NCBI GenBank assembly: GCA_002428015.1
Contig: DIZW01000066.1
Location: forward strand, 11,418-75,417
Direction of reading: 5' to 3'
Length of the DNA stretch: 64,000 nucleotides
Source: Oxalobacteraceae bacterium UBA6018
GTDB lineage: Bacteria; Pseudomonadota; Gammaproteobacteria; Burkholderiales; Burkholderiaceae_D
The stretch's first letter is position 1; each line of letters starts with the position of its first letter. The position numbers and the translations under genes were made by a program. Below, piece after piece: positions 9,111-16,586 of this stretch. Below the pieces are notes generated by a model. That model ran no database searches. It worked only from the letters and a program-made list of their open reading frames with translations, and had not been told where the DNA came from.

Positions 9111-9880
9111 TAGTGCGCACCTCCCAGGTAGGCTTCGATCACAGCCGGATTTTTCTGTATGTCGGCCGGCAAGCCTTCCGCGATGGGCTTGCCGTATTCC
9201 AGCACCGTGATGCGGTCGCACAGGCCCATCATCAGCTTGACGTCGTGCTCGATCAGCAGCACCGTCTTGCCGTCGTTCTTGATCTTGACCAGCAGTTCGC
9301 GCAGCGCCAGCTTCTCGGTCGCGTTCATGCCCGCGGCCGGCTCGTCCAGCGCCAGCAGCTTGGGCTCGGTCGCCAGGGCGCGCGCGATCTCCAGCCGGCG
9401 CTGGTCGCCGTAGGACAGGAACTTCGAGGTGCGCTCGGCGAATTCGCCGATGCCGACGAAGTCCAGCAAGGCCAGCGCGCGCTGGCGGATCGCCGCCTCC
9501 TCCGCGCGCGCCGCCTTGTGGCGAAACACGGCGCCGAACACGCCCTGGTGGGTGCGCACATGGCAGCCCACCATCACGTTTTCCAGCGCCGTCATCTCGC
9601 CGAACAGGCGGATGTTCTGGAAGGTGCGCGCAATGCCGGCCTTGGCCACCTCGTGCGGCGCCGACGGCGAATACGGTTTGCCGGCCAGCTCGAAGCTGCC
9701 GCTGTCGGGCTGGTACAAGCCGGTGACGACGTTGAAGAAGGTGGTCTTGCCGGCGCCGTTGGGCCCGATCAGGCCGTAGATCTGGCCCTGGCGGATCTGG
9801 ATGCCGACCTCGGACAGGGCCTGCAGGCCGCCGAAGCGCTTGTTCACGCCGGAAATGTTGAGGATGATGTTGTCGCTCAT
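9110..9880 (-). CDS. livG: Branched-chain amino acid ABC transporter ATPase, LivG type
   Basis: 256 residues. Walker A is GPNGAGKTTFFNVVTG, signature LSYGDQRRLEIARAL, and Walker B LLALDEPAAGMN, followed by LLIEHDVKLMMGLCDR. The insertion between Walker A and the signature, with RTFQNIRLFGEMTALENVMVG, is the LivG hallmark. It forms the ATPase heterodimer with LivF on the cytoplasmic face of the LivH/LivM channel. Its stop overlaps the livF start, and it follows livM after an 18-bp gap. Confidence 0.93.
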
Positions 9881-9898
9881 AGGTAGCTTCCTCGCGCC

Positions 9899-11107
9899 TC
9901 AGGCCGGAAACGCGCCGGGCTTGTTGGTCTCGGCCGCGTCGGGCCGGTCCTCGTGCTTGGGCGAAGGCCACAGGCCGGCCGGGCGGTTCAGCATGATCAG
10001 CACCATCGCCAGGCCATACAGCAGCTGGCGCAACACTTCCGCCTCGATCAGCACTTTGCCGAACAGCATGATCTGGGCCGGCTCGACCACGTGGCGCAGC
10101 ACTTCGGGCAAGGCCGCCAGCAGCACGCCGCCCATGATCACGCCGGGAATGTGGCCGATCCCGCCCAGCACCACCATCGCCAGCACTGCGATCGATTCGG
10201 TCAGCGAGAACGATTCCGGCGACACGAAGCCCTGGAAGGAGGCGAACATGGCCCCGGCCACGCCGCCGAACGAGGCGCCCATCGAAAACGCCAGCAGCTT
10301 GACGTTGCGCGTGTTGATGCCCATTGCCTTGGCGGCGATCTCGTCTTCGCGGATCGCCACCCAGGCCCGGCCCAGGCGCGAATGCTGCAGGCGCGAGGTG
10401 ATGAACACGATCACGATGCACAGGAACAGAAACAGGAAGTAATAGGCGTTCACGGACGGGATGGCCAGAGCGCCCAGCTTGACCATCGCGCCCGAGCCCG
10501 GCTCACCGGCCAGCGACACCCCGAAGATGCGGATCGGATCGATCAGGTTGATGCCCTGGGGCCCGTTGGTGAAGTTGATCGGGTCGTTCAGGTTGTTCAT
10601 GAAAATGCGGATGATCTCGCCGAAGCCGAGCGTGACGATGGCCAGGTAGTCGCCGCGCAGCTTCAAGGTCGGCGCCCCCAGCAGGGCGCCGAACAGGCCG
10701 GCCACGGCCGCGGCCAGCGGCACGATCAGCCACACCGACAGGTGGATGCCGTTCTCGACGATCTCCGGGCCCATCAGCTTGACGAGCGCGTTGCCCAGCG
10801 CCGGATACTGCGCCACCACCGATTCGAGCAGGGCGGCGAACTGGGGCGAGGCCAGCAGGCCGGTCAGGTAGGCGCCCACCGCGAAGAAGGCGATATAGCC
10901 CAGGTCGAGCAGGCCGGCGAAGCCGACCACGATGTTCAGGCCCAGCGCCAGCATGATGTACAGCAGCGCCATGTCGATGATCCGCACCCACGAATTGCCG
11001 AACTGCTGGGCAAGGAAGGGGAAGATCAGCAGGCCGGCCAGCAGCAGCGCCATGCTGCGGTAGGCGCGGCGCGGGTGGCGGGTCACGTCGAAAGTGAGGA
11101 GAGCCAT
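9899..11107 (-). CDS. livM: Branched-chain amino acid ABC transporter permease, LivM type
   Basis: 402-residue inner-membrane permease with about ten hydrophobic segments. The LivM signature AALLGAPTLKLRGDYLAIVTLGFGEI and the EAA-like loop ending RAWVAIREDEIAAKAMGIN are present. A C-terminal tail (LWPSPKHEDRPDAAETNK) extends into the cytoplasm. AGGGA lies before the ATG. It pairs with LivH to form the translocation channel. A segment between TGLLASPQFAALLESVV and VPLAAAVAG resembles the periplasmic insertion usual in LivM proteins. Confidence 0.92.
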   Translation of the reverse strand: MALLTFDVTRHPRRAYRSMALLLAGLLIFPFLAQQFGNSWVRIIDMALLYIMLALGLNIVVGFAGLLDLGYIAFFAVGAYLTGLLASPQFAALLESVVAQYPALGNALVKLMGPEIVENGIHLSVWLIVPLAAAVAGLFGALLGAPTLKLRGDYLAIVTLGFGEIIRIFMNNLNDPINFTNGPQGINLIDPIRIFGVSLAGEPGSGAMVKLGALAIPSVNAYYFLFLFLCIVIVFITSRLQHSRLGRAWVAIREDEIAAKAMGINTRNVKLLAFSMGASFGGVAGAMFASFQGFVSPESFSLTESIAVLAMVVLGGIGHIPGVIMGGVLLAALPEVLRHVVEPAQIMLFGKVLIEAEVLRQLLYGLAMVLIMLNRPAGLWPSPKHEDRPDAAETNKPGAFPA

Positions 11108-11132
11108 GATGTGTGTCCCTGTTCAGTGTCGA

Positions 11133-12062
11133 TCAAGCACGGTCGGCCACGCGCTCGCCCATGATCCCGGAGGGCCGGATGGTCAGCACGACAATGAGCA
11201 CGATGAAGGCGAAGATGTCCTGGTAGTTACTGCCGAGGAAGCCGCCGGTGAGGTCGCCGATGTAGCCGGCGCCCAGGCTCTCGATCAGGCCCAGCGCGAT
11301 GCCGCCGATCATCGCGCCGTAGATGTTGCCGATGCCGCCCAGCACGGCCGCCGAGAAGGCCTTCAGGCCCGGCAAAAAGCCCATGGCGAACTGGATCGAC
11401 GAGTAGTTGGCGCCCCACATCACGCCGGCCACGGCGGCCAGCGCCGCGCCGATGGCGAAGGTGGCCACGATCACGCTGTTCGAATCGACGCCCATCAGGC
11501 CGGCCACGCGCGGATTCTCGGCGGTGGCGCGCATGGCCCGCCCCATCTTGGTCTTTTCGACCAGCAGTACGAGCAAGCCCATCGAGATCGCCGCCAAGGC
11601 CAGCAGCAACACCTGGGTCTGGGAGATCACCGCGCCGCCCACGGCGATCGGCTCGGTCGACAGCAGTTGTGGAAACGACAACGGGCTGCGGCCCCAGATC
11701 ATCATGGCGAAGGTGCTCAGCAGGGTGGAGATGCCGATCGCCGTGATCAGCGGGGCCAGGCGCGGGGCGTTGCGCAGGCGCCGGTAGGCGACCCGTTCAA
11801 TGATGATGTTGACGATCATGCACACCGGAATGGCGCCGACGATGGCGATGGCCAGGTTGACGTAGCCGGGCAGCCCGGGCGCGATTTTGTCGAGCAGTTT
11901 CAGGATCGACAGGCCGACCATGGCGCCGATCATCAGCACGTCGCCGTGGGCGAAATTGATGAGATTGAGCACGCCGTACACCATTGTGTAGCCCAGGGCC
12001 ACCAACGCGTACATGCTGCCCAGAACCAGTCCATTGATGATCTGTTGGATGAGGGTATCCAT
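11133..12062 (-). CDS. livH: Branched-chain amino acid ABC transporter permease, LivH type
   Basis: 309-residue permease. The N-terminus QQIINGLVLGSMYALVALGYTMVYGVLNLINFAHGD is diagnostic of LivH (shown here in overlapping parts: NGLVLGSMYALVALGYTMVY, then LNLINFAHGD). The EAA loop is GRAMRATAENPRVAGLMGVD. It is first in the livHMGF operon, 25 bp before livM. No periplasmic binding protein (livJ/K) is found up- or downstream, so that subunit must be encoded elsewhere. A U-tailed hairpin lies 25 bases before the start codon. Confidence 0.93.
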   Translation of the reverse strand: MDTLIQQIINGLVLGSMYALVALGYTMVYGVLNLINFAHGDVLMIGAMVGLSILKLLDKIAPGLPGYVNLAIAIVGAIPVCMIVNIIIERVAYRRLRNAPRLAPLITAIGISTLLSTFAMMIWGRSPLSFPQLLSTEPIAVGGAVISQTQVLLLALAAISMGLLVLLVEKTKMGRAMRATAENPRVAGLMGVDSNSVIVATFAIGAALAAVAGVMWGANYSSIQFAMGFLPGLKAFSAAVLGGIGNIYGAMIGGIALGLIESLGAGYIGDLTGGFLGSNYQDIFAFIVLIVVLTIRPSGIMGERVADRA

Positions 12063-12086
12063 GTTTCCGCCTTTTTTTGATCCAAC

Positions 12087-12121
12087 AAAAACGGCACCCC
12101 GGAGTCACCTCCGCAGTGCCG
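12087..12121 (-). terminator. U-tailed hairpin in the livH leader (ispH terminator or attenuator)
   Basis: Read on the minus strand, CGGCAC-TG-CGGAG-GTGA-CTCCG-GG-GTGCCG is followed by TTTTT, then GTTGG. The stems (6 and 5 bp) are separated by a 2x2 internal loop. It lies 175 nt after the ispH stop and 25 nt before the livH ATG. A possible promoter (TTGGAA at 12266-12261, GATATT at 12245-12240 on the minus strand, 15-bp spacer) would place it inside the liv leader. Confidence 0.55.
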
Positions 12122-12295
12122 CTCCTGGCGCCACGCCGCCATGATGTCCGCTCCGCTTTGCCACCGCGCCAGAACGAAGTCCTGTGCGCCGGGTAAATAG
12201 CCGCAAGCGTCGCCATGATAGCGATGTTTTGTAAAAACTAATATCGGAAAATAAACGCTCTTCCAAATTTAATTTTGTCTTGGATCAACAGGAAC

Positions 12296-13243
12296 TCAGG
12301 CAAGCCCGAGCTTTCCACCATCGAGTCCTTTCGGCAATGGAAAGGTAACATGTTCTTCCACGCCATCGAGGGCGCGCACGCTACGCACGCCCAGCTCATT
12401 GAGGCGGTCGATCACGGCCTGCACCAGCACCTCGGGGGCCGAGGCGCCGGCCGTGACGCCGATGCGCACTTTGCCCGCCAGCCATTGCGGATCGATCTGG
12501 GAGGCGTTGTCGACCATGTAGGCCGGCGTGCCCTTCTTTTCCGCCACCTCGCGCAGGCGGTTGGAATTGGAGCTATTGGGGCTGCCCACGACGATCACCA
12601 GCTCCACCTGCGGCGCCATGAACTTCACGGCCTCCTGGCGGTTGGTGGTGGCGTAGCAGATGTCGCCCTTCTTCGGCTCGATGATGTTGGGGAAGCGCTG
12701 CTTGAGGGCGGCGATGATGTCGGCCGTGTCGTCCACCGACAGCGTGGTCTGCGACACATAGGCCAGCAGGTCGGGGTTGGCCACGTTCAAGCTGGCGACG
12801 TCGGCCACCGTCTCCACCAGGTGCATGCCGGCCTCGGTCTGCCCCATGGTGCCCTCGACCTCCGGGTGGCCGTCATGGCCGATCATCACGATCTCGCAGC
12901 CCTGGCGCCGCATCTTGGCCACTTCCATATGGACCTTGGTCACCAAGGGGCAGGTGGCGTCGAAGATCGACAGGCCGCGCGCCTCGGCTTCGGCGCGCAC
13001 CGCCTTCGACACCCCGTGCGCCGAGAACACCAGCGTATTGCCGGCCGGGACGTCGTCCAGCTCCTCGATGAAGATCGCGCCCTTGTTGCGCAGGTCGTCC
13101 ACCACGTAAGCGTTGTGGACGATTTCATGGCGCACATAGATCGGCGCGCCGAACTGTTGCAGCGCGCGTTCGACGATTTCGATGGCGCGGTCGACCCCGG
13201 CGCAAAATCCGCGCGGCTGGGCTAAGAGAATTTCACTGTCCAT
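12296..13243 (-). CDS. ispH: 4-hydroxy-3-methylbut-2-enyl diphosphate reductase
   Basis: 315 residues. IspH carries out the last step of the MEP pathway, reducing HMBPP to IPP and DMAPP with a [4Fe-4S] cluster. The three cluster cysteines are visible: QPRGFCAGVDRAI (Cys13), DATCPLV, and GDICYATTNRQEAV. The acid-base Glu/Thr and SNSNRL diphosphate-binding motif (GSPNSSNSNRL) are intact. The order fkpB-ispH on one strand, with 38 bp between, is the same as in E. coli and many proteobacteria. An essential gene in organisms using the MEP route. Confidence 0.97.
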   Translation of the reverse strand: MDSEILLAQPRGFCAGVDRAIEIVERALQQFGAPIYVRHEIVHNAYVVDDLRNKGAIFIEELDDVPAGNTLVFSAHGVSKAVRAEAEARGLSIFDATCPLVTKVHMEVAKMRRQGCEIVMIGHDGHPEVEGTMGQTEAGMHLVETVADVASLNVANPDLLAYVSQTTLSVDDTADIIAALKQRFPNIIEPKKGDICYATTNRQEAVKFMAPQVELVIVVGSPNSSNSNRLREVAEKKGTPAYMVDNASQIDPQWLAGKVRIGVTAGASAPEVLVQAVIDRLNELGVRSVRALDGVEEHVTFPLPKGLDGGKLGLA

Positions 13244-13281
13244 GAACGATCCTTGTTGAGCCTGTTTGAGCTAGTTGCGCC

Positions 13282-13737
13282 TTACAGCACCGAAATCAGT
13301 TTGACCTCGAACTTGACCGCTTGGCCGGCCAGCGGGTGGTTGAAGTCGAAGGTCGCGCTGTCCTCGCGCAACTCGCGCAGCACGCCGGCGAAGCGCCCGC
13401 CGCCGGGCGCGGCGAAGTCGACCAGGTCGCCGATCTTGTAATCGGCGTCCGGCGCCGAGTTCTCGTCCAGGGTGGCGCGCGAAACGTCGCGCACCAGGTC
13501 CGGATTGCGCTCGCCGAAAGCCTGGGCCGGCGCCAGGTCAAAGCTCTGGTGGCTGCCTTCCGCCATGCCCAGCAGGCAAGCTTCCAGGAAGGGCGCCAAC
13601 TGGCCCTGGCCCAGCATCAGCGTCGCCGGGTTTCCGGTGAAAGTCGTGATCAGATCAGTACCGTCGGCCGTGGCCAGCCGATAATGCAGCGTGAGGTAGG
13701 AGGTCGGGTTGACGACGGCAGGTGTGGTGTTGGACAT
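13282..13737 (-). CDS. fkpB: FKBP-type peptidyl-prolyl isomerase, SlpA/FkpB type
   Basis: 151 residues. The FKBP core begins YLTLHYRLATADGTDLITTF, with the inserted-in-flap chaperone domain (GMAEGSHQSFDLAPAQAFGER, then GDLVDFAAPGGGRFAGVL) typical of the SlyD/SlpA branch. It lacks the His-rich metal-binding tail of SlyD, which favours SlpA/FkpB. The enzyme isomerises Xaa-Pro bonds in the cytosol. The frame continues upstream across radC on the other strand, but the ATG at 13737 is the only start fitting the family. Its promoter is shared with divergent radC. Confidence 0.9.
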   Translation of the reverse strand: MSNTTPAVVNPTSYLTLHYRLATADGTDLITTFTGNPATLMLGQGQLAPFLEACLLGMAEGSHQSFDLAPAQAFGERNPDLVRDVSRATLDENSAPDADYKIGDLVDFAAPGGGRFAGVLRELREDSATFDFNHPLAGQAVKFEVKLISVL

Positions 13738-13803
13738 ATCAATGGTTAAAGCTTGCAAACCGCTATTGTAAGCCAAGCGGCTCTGGCGGGCGCGGGGAGC
13801 GAC

Positions 13804-14478
13804 ATGGGAATCAAGGACTGGCCAGAAGATCAACGACCGCGCGAACGCCTGATCGCCGAGGGCGCCGCCGCCCTGTCGGACCCGGCGCTGCTGGCGGTGT
13901 TTCTGCGCGTGGGCGTGCGCGGCAAGAGCGCCGTCGAACTGGGGCGCGACCTGCTGCTGCGCTTCGGCTCGCTGGGCGGCCTGTTCAGCGCCTCCCTGGC
14001 GCAGTTTTCCGGCGTGCATGGCCTGGGGCCGGCCAAGTACGCCCAGCTGCACGCGGTGATGGAGCTGGCCAGGCGCGCCATCAGCGAACAACTGGCCCAC
14101 GGCATCGCGCTGGACTCCCCCGACGCCGTGAAACAATACCTGCGCATCGGCATGAGCCGCCAGCGCCATGAATCCTTCGTCGTGCTTTTCCTCGACGTCA
14201 AGAACCGCCTCATCGCGTCCGAAGAAATGTTTCGCGGGACCCTCACCCACACCAGCGTCCACCCGCGCGAGGTGGTCAAGGCCGCCCTCGCCCACAACGC
14301 CGCCGGGCTGCTGCTGGCGCACAACCACCCGTCCGGCACGCCCGAGCCGAGCGAGTCCGACCTTCTCCTCACGCGCACCCTGATGCAGGCCCTGGCCCTG
14401 GTCGACGTGCGCGTGCTCGACCATTTCGTGGTCGCTGGCCACCATGTCCATTCCTTCGCCGAACACCGCCAAATGTAG
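13804..14478 (+). CDS. radC: RadC/JAB-domain protein
   Basis: 224 residues, the usual length. An N-terminal UPF0758 helical region (DWPEDQRPRERLIAEGAAAL, GVHGLGPAKYAQLHAVMELA with a helix-hairpin-helix-like GLGPAKY) precedes a JAB1/MPN metalloprotease-like domain. The JAMM residues are present: Glu in SEEMFRG, and HNHPSG plus Asp in AHNHPSGTPEPSESD. Despite the name, a role in DNA repair has not been confirmed in E. coli. The frame opens at 13753, but the ATG at 13804 (MGIKDWPEDQ) matches family N-termini. The radC-rpmB-rpmG order is conserved. Confidence 0.93.
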   Translation: MGIKDWPEDQRPRERLIAEGAAALSDPALLAVFLRVGVRGKSAVELGRDLLLRFGSLGGLFSASLAQFSGVHGLGPAKYAQLHAVMELARRAISEQLAHGIALDSPDAVKQYLRIGMSRQRHESFVVLFLDVKNRLIASEEMFRGTLTHTSVHPREVVKAALAHNAAGLLLAHNHPSGTPEPSESDLLLTRTLMQALALVDVRVLDHFVVAGHHVHSFAEHRQM

Positions 14479-14548
14479 TGTGACAGGCACCCGCCTCAAA
14501 TGTTAAATTTAAGAGATGGCATAAGATACAATTGTTTTTCACAAGTCA

Positions 14549-14578
14549 TTGATTCACTGATGGTTTTCGCGCTATACT
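14549..14578 (+). promoter_or_regulatory. Promoter of rpmB-rpmG
   Basis: TTGATT (14549-14554) and TATACT (14573-14578) lie 18 bp apart, ~40 bp upstream of the rpmB start. The 70 bp between radC and this site is AT-rich compared with the surroundings. Confidence 0.6.
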
Positions 14579-14617
14579 CTCGTTTTTCCAATTTTGGATC
14601 TATTCAAGGAGTGCGCT

Positions 14618-14854
14618 ATGGCACGTGTTTGCCAAGTTACTGGTAAAGGTGTGATGGTTGGCAACAACGTATCCCACGCCAACAACAAAACGAAGCGTCG
14701 TTTTCTGCCTAACCTGCAGAACCGTCGTATCTATGTGGAATCGGAAAACCGCTGGGTTTCCCTGCGTCTGTCCAACGCCGGTCTGCGCGTCATCGACAAG
14801 GTCGGCATCGACGCCGTTCTGGCCGACATGCGTGCCCGTGGCGAAAAAGTTTAA
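14618..14854 (+). CDS. rpmB: 50S ribosomal protein L28
   Basis: 78 residues, the standard length. The N-terminus MARVCQVTGKGVMVGNNVSH, then NNKTKRRFLPNLQNRR and the C-terminal LRVIDKVGIDAVLADMRARG, match L28 closely. AAGGAG lies directly upstream, fixing the start at 14618 rather than at the in-frame ATG 14594. L28 sits near the large-subunit E site. It is followed after 13 bp by rpmG, and both share a terminator. Confidence 0.98.
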   Translation: MARVCQVTGKGVMVGNNVSHANNKTKRRFLPNLQNRRIYVESENRWVSLRLSNAGLRVIDKVGIDAVLADMRARGEKV

Positions 14855-14867
14855 TTAGGGAGCTATC

Positions 14868-15035
14868 ATGGCAAAAACTGGCCGCGACAAAATCAAGCTG
14901 GAATCGACCGCTGGCACGGGTCACTTCTACACCACCGACAAGAACAAGCGCACCATGCCTGCGAAAATGGAGATCATGAAGTTCGATCCCAAGGCACGCA
15001 AGCACGTGATGTACAAGGAAACCAAGATCAAGTAA
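14868..15035 (+). CDS. rpmG: 50S ribosomal protein L33
   Basis: 55 residues, beginning MAKTGRDKIKLESTAGTGHF and ending RKHVMYKETKIK, with the core TTDKNKRTMPAKMEIMKFDP. This is the zinc-free (C-minus) form of L33: the CxxC pairs of zinc-binding paralogues are absent. TAGGGAG lies seven bases before the ATG. It is co-transcribed with rpmB. A large-subunit protein near the E-site tRNA. Confidence 0.97.
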   Translation: MAKTGRDKIKLESTAGTGHFYTTDKNKRTMPAKMEIMKFDPKARKHVMYKETKIK

Positions 15036-15056
15036 TTGATCTGCGTTCCGTACAAG

Positions 15057-15088
15057 AAAAGCCGCCCACGCAAGTGCGCGGCTTTTTT
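15057..15088 (+). terminator. Intrinsic terminator of rpmB-rpmG
   Basis: AAAAGCCGC (15057-15065) pairs with GCGGCTTTT (15078-15086), the loop adding CAC/GTG pairs, followed by a T-run. It lies 22 bp after the rpmG stop. Confidence 0.88.
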
Positions 15089-15114
15089 GTTGTTCGGGCC
15101 GACTAATTGCGTAA

Positions 15115-15204
15115 CCACCGCTGAACCGCAATTTCCATGAGCAGGAAGACGGCACGTGGTATTGGCGCATGTCGAAGGGGCGCTTCGTCCTGCTGCAGCA
15201 TTAG
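15115..15204 (+). pseudogene. Possible remnant of a small protein (no start codon)
   Basis: An in-frame stop (15112-15114) is followed by 29 sense codons reading PPLNRNFHEQEDGTWYWRMS and then KGRFVLLQH before TAG. The composition (Trp-Tyr-Trp, well-formed C-terminus) looks like real protein rather than antisense noise, yet there is no ATG or GTG start before an internal Met. It could be the C-terminal debris of a small gene lost between rpmG and the desaturase. No family is recognised. Confidence 0.3.
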
Positions 15205-15214
15205 GCGCCCGCCC

Positions 15215-15245
15215 AAAAAAAAGCTCCCTGCCGGGAGCCTTTTTC
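15215..15245 (-). terminator. Intrinsic terminator of the desaturase gene
   Basis: On the minus strand GGCTCCC-GGCA-GGGAGC is followed by eight T residues; on the plus strand GCTCCC/GGGAGC is followed by CTTTTT. It lies ~20 bp after the desaturase stop. Confidence 0.85.
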
Positions 15246-15263
15246 AATTGAAGCCAGAAGCGC

Positions 15264-16475
15264 TTACGCGTAGCTGCGCAGGCGCTGGGAGAACTCCTGC
15301 AAGGACTTGATCCCTGACGCCTCGGCGCGCACGCACCAGTCCTGCAACTGATGCAGCAGCTGGTCGCGGGTCGAATGCGAACGCTCCCAGATCGCGCCCA
15401 GTTCCACGCGCATGTGGTGCATGGTCTCGAGCGCCTTGCTGTGCTCGAACAGCTCGATCAGCTGCTGCTTGTGCAGCGCTTCCAGCTTGGCCGGCTCGCG
15501 CTGCAAGAGCTTGCGCGAGGACTTCAGGAAACGGGTTTCAAGGTTCGCCTTGTGCTTGAGGTGTTCGAACTCCTCGTGCCATGCATGCTTGACCGACTTG
15601 GCGTACTTGGCCATCACGTCGTAGCGGTTGGCGATCACGGACTGCAGGGTGTCGAAGTCGGCCACCAGCTTGCCGTGCTCGAAGGCCGGCTTTGGCGCCA
15701 GTTTCTTGACCTTGGCCAGGCCCAGCGTTTCCAGGATGCGGATATACATCCAGCCGATATCGAACTCATACCATTTCGACGACAGCTTGGCCGAGGTCGC
15801 GAAGGTATGGTGATTATTGTGCAACTCTTCGCCGCCGATCAGGATGCCGAAGGGGATGATGTTGGTGGCCGCGTCAGCGCAATCGTAGTTGCGGTACCCC
15901 CAGTAGTGGCCGATGCCGTTGATGATGCCGGCCGCGGTGATCGGAATCCATGCCATCTGCACGGCCCAGACCGACACGCCGATCACGCCGAACAGGGCGA
16001 TATTGACGAACAGCAGGATCACGATGCCCTGCCAGCTGAAGCGGGTGTACACGTTGCGTTCGATCCAGTCGGACGGCGTGCCGTGGCCGTACTTGTCGAT
16101 GGTTTCCTGGTTCTTCGATTCGATGCGGTACAGCTCGGCGCCTTCGAACAGGACTTTGCGGATGCCGCGCGTAACCGGGCTGTGCGGATCTTCCTCGGTC
16201 TCGCACTTGGCGTGGTGCTTGCGGTGGACGGCGGCCCATTCCTTGGTCACCTGGCCGGTGGTCAGCCACAGCCAGAAACGGAAGAAATGGCTGGGAATGG
16301 CGTGCAATTCAAGCGCGCGGTGCGCCTGGTGGCGATGCAAATAAATGGTGACGCTGGCGATCGTGATATGGGTCACGATCAGGGTGTACAACAGCACTTG
16401 CCAACCGGTCAGGCCAACGATGCCGGTCGACAGGAAGCTGAGCACGGCGTGCAGGGTGGTGCTAAACAAGATCAT
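15264..16475 (-). CDS. Acyl-CoA/acyl-lipid desaturase (delta-9 type)
   Basis: 403-residue membrane di-iron desaturase. The three histidine boxes are intact: HRHQAHR, HRKHH, and HNNHH in GEELHNNHHTFATSAKL. Hydrophobic segments lie around the first box (TGIVGLTGWQVLLYTLIVTH) and between boxes 2 and 3. A C-terminal ~140-residue cytosolic extension is rich in His/Lys/Glu helices (YAKSVKHAWHEEFEHLKHKA) and is common in betaproteobacterial members. It introduces a double bond into acyl chains to adjust membrane fluidity. GGAG lies five bases before the ATG. It lies after MscS on the same strand, but a candidate promoter lies in the 111-bp gap. Confidence 0.92.
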   Translation of the reverse strand: MILFSTTLHAVLSFLSTGIVGLTGWQVLLYTLIVTHITIASVTIYLHRHQAHRALELHAIPSHFFRFWLWLTTGQVTKEWAAVHRKHHAKCETEEDPHSPVTRGIRKVLFEGAELYRIESKNQETIDKYGHGTPSDWIERNVYTRFSWQGIVILLFVNIALFGVIGVSVWAVQMAWIPITAAGIINGIGHYWGYRNYDCADAATNIIPFGILIGGEELHNNHHTFATSAKLSSKWYEFDIGWMYIRILETLGLAKVKKLAPKPAFEHGKLVADFDTLQSVIANRYDVMAKYAKSVKHAWHEEFEHLKHKANLETRFLKSSRKLLQREPAKLEALHKQQLIELFEHSKALETMHHMRVELGAIWERSHSTRDQLLHQLQDWCVRAEASGIKSLQEFSQRLRSYA

Positions 16476-16542
16476 TACTGCTCCAAAGTGATTGCCGTGT
16501 CCAGAATACGCAATGGTGAACCGGCTGAGTCTTTCATTTTAC

Positions 16543-16558
16543 GCGGTTCTAATACCGC
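16543..16558. promoter_or_regulatory. Inverted repeat in the desaturase promoter
   Basis: GCGGT-TCTAAT-ACCGC lies 68 bp upstream of the desaturase start. On the minus strand TTGGTG and TATTAG (17-bp spacer) form a candidate promoter whose -10 falls inside this repeat, as expected of a repressor site. The regulator is unknown. Confidence 0.35.
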
Positions 16559-16586
16559 ACAGCACGATTCCCACCAATCATTTCAC

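Noticed and set aside
11797..12216. Leader peptide of the liv operon encoding amino-acid-rich attenuation control
   Set aside because: The frame runs into livH out of register and has no run of Leu/Ile/Val codons; only the hairpin itself is supported.
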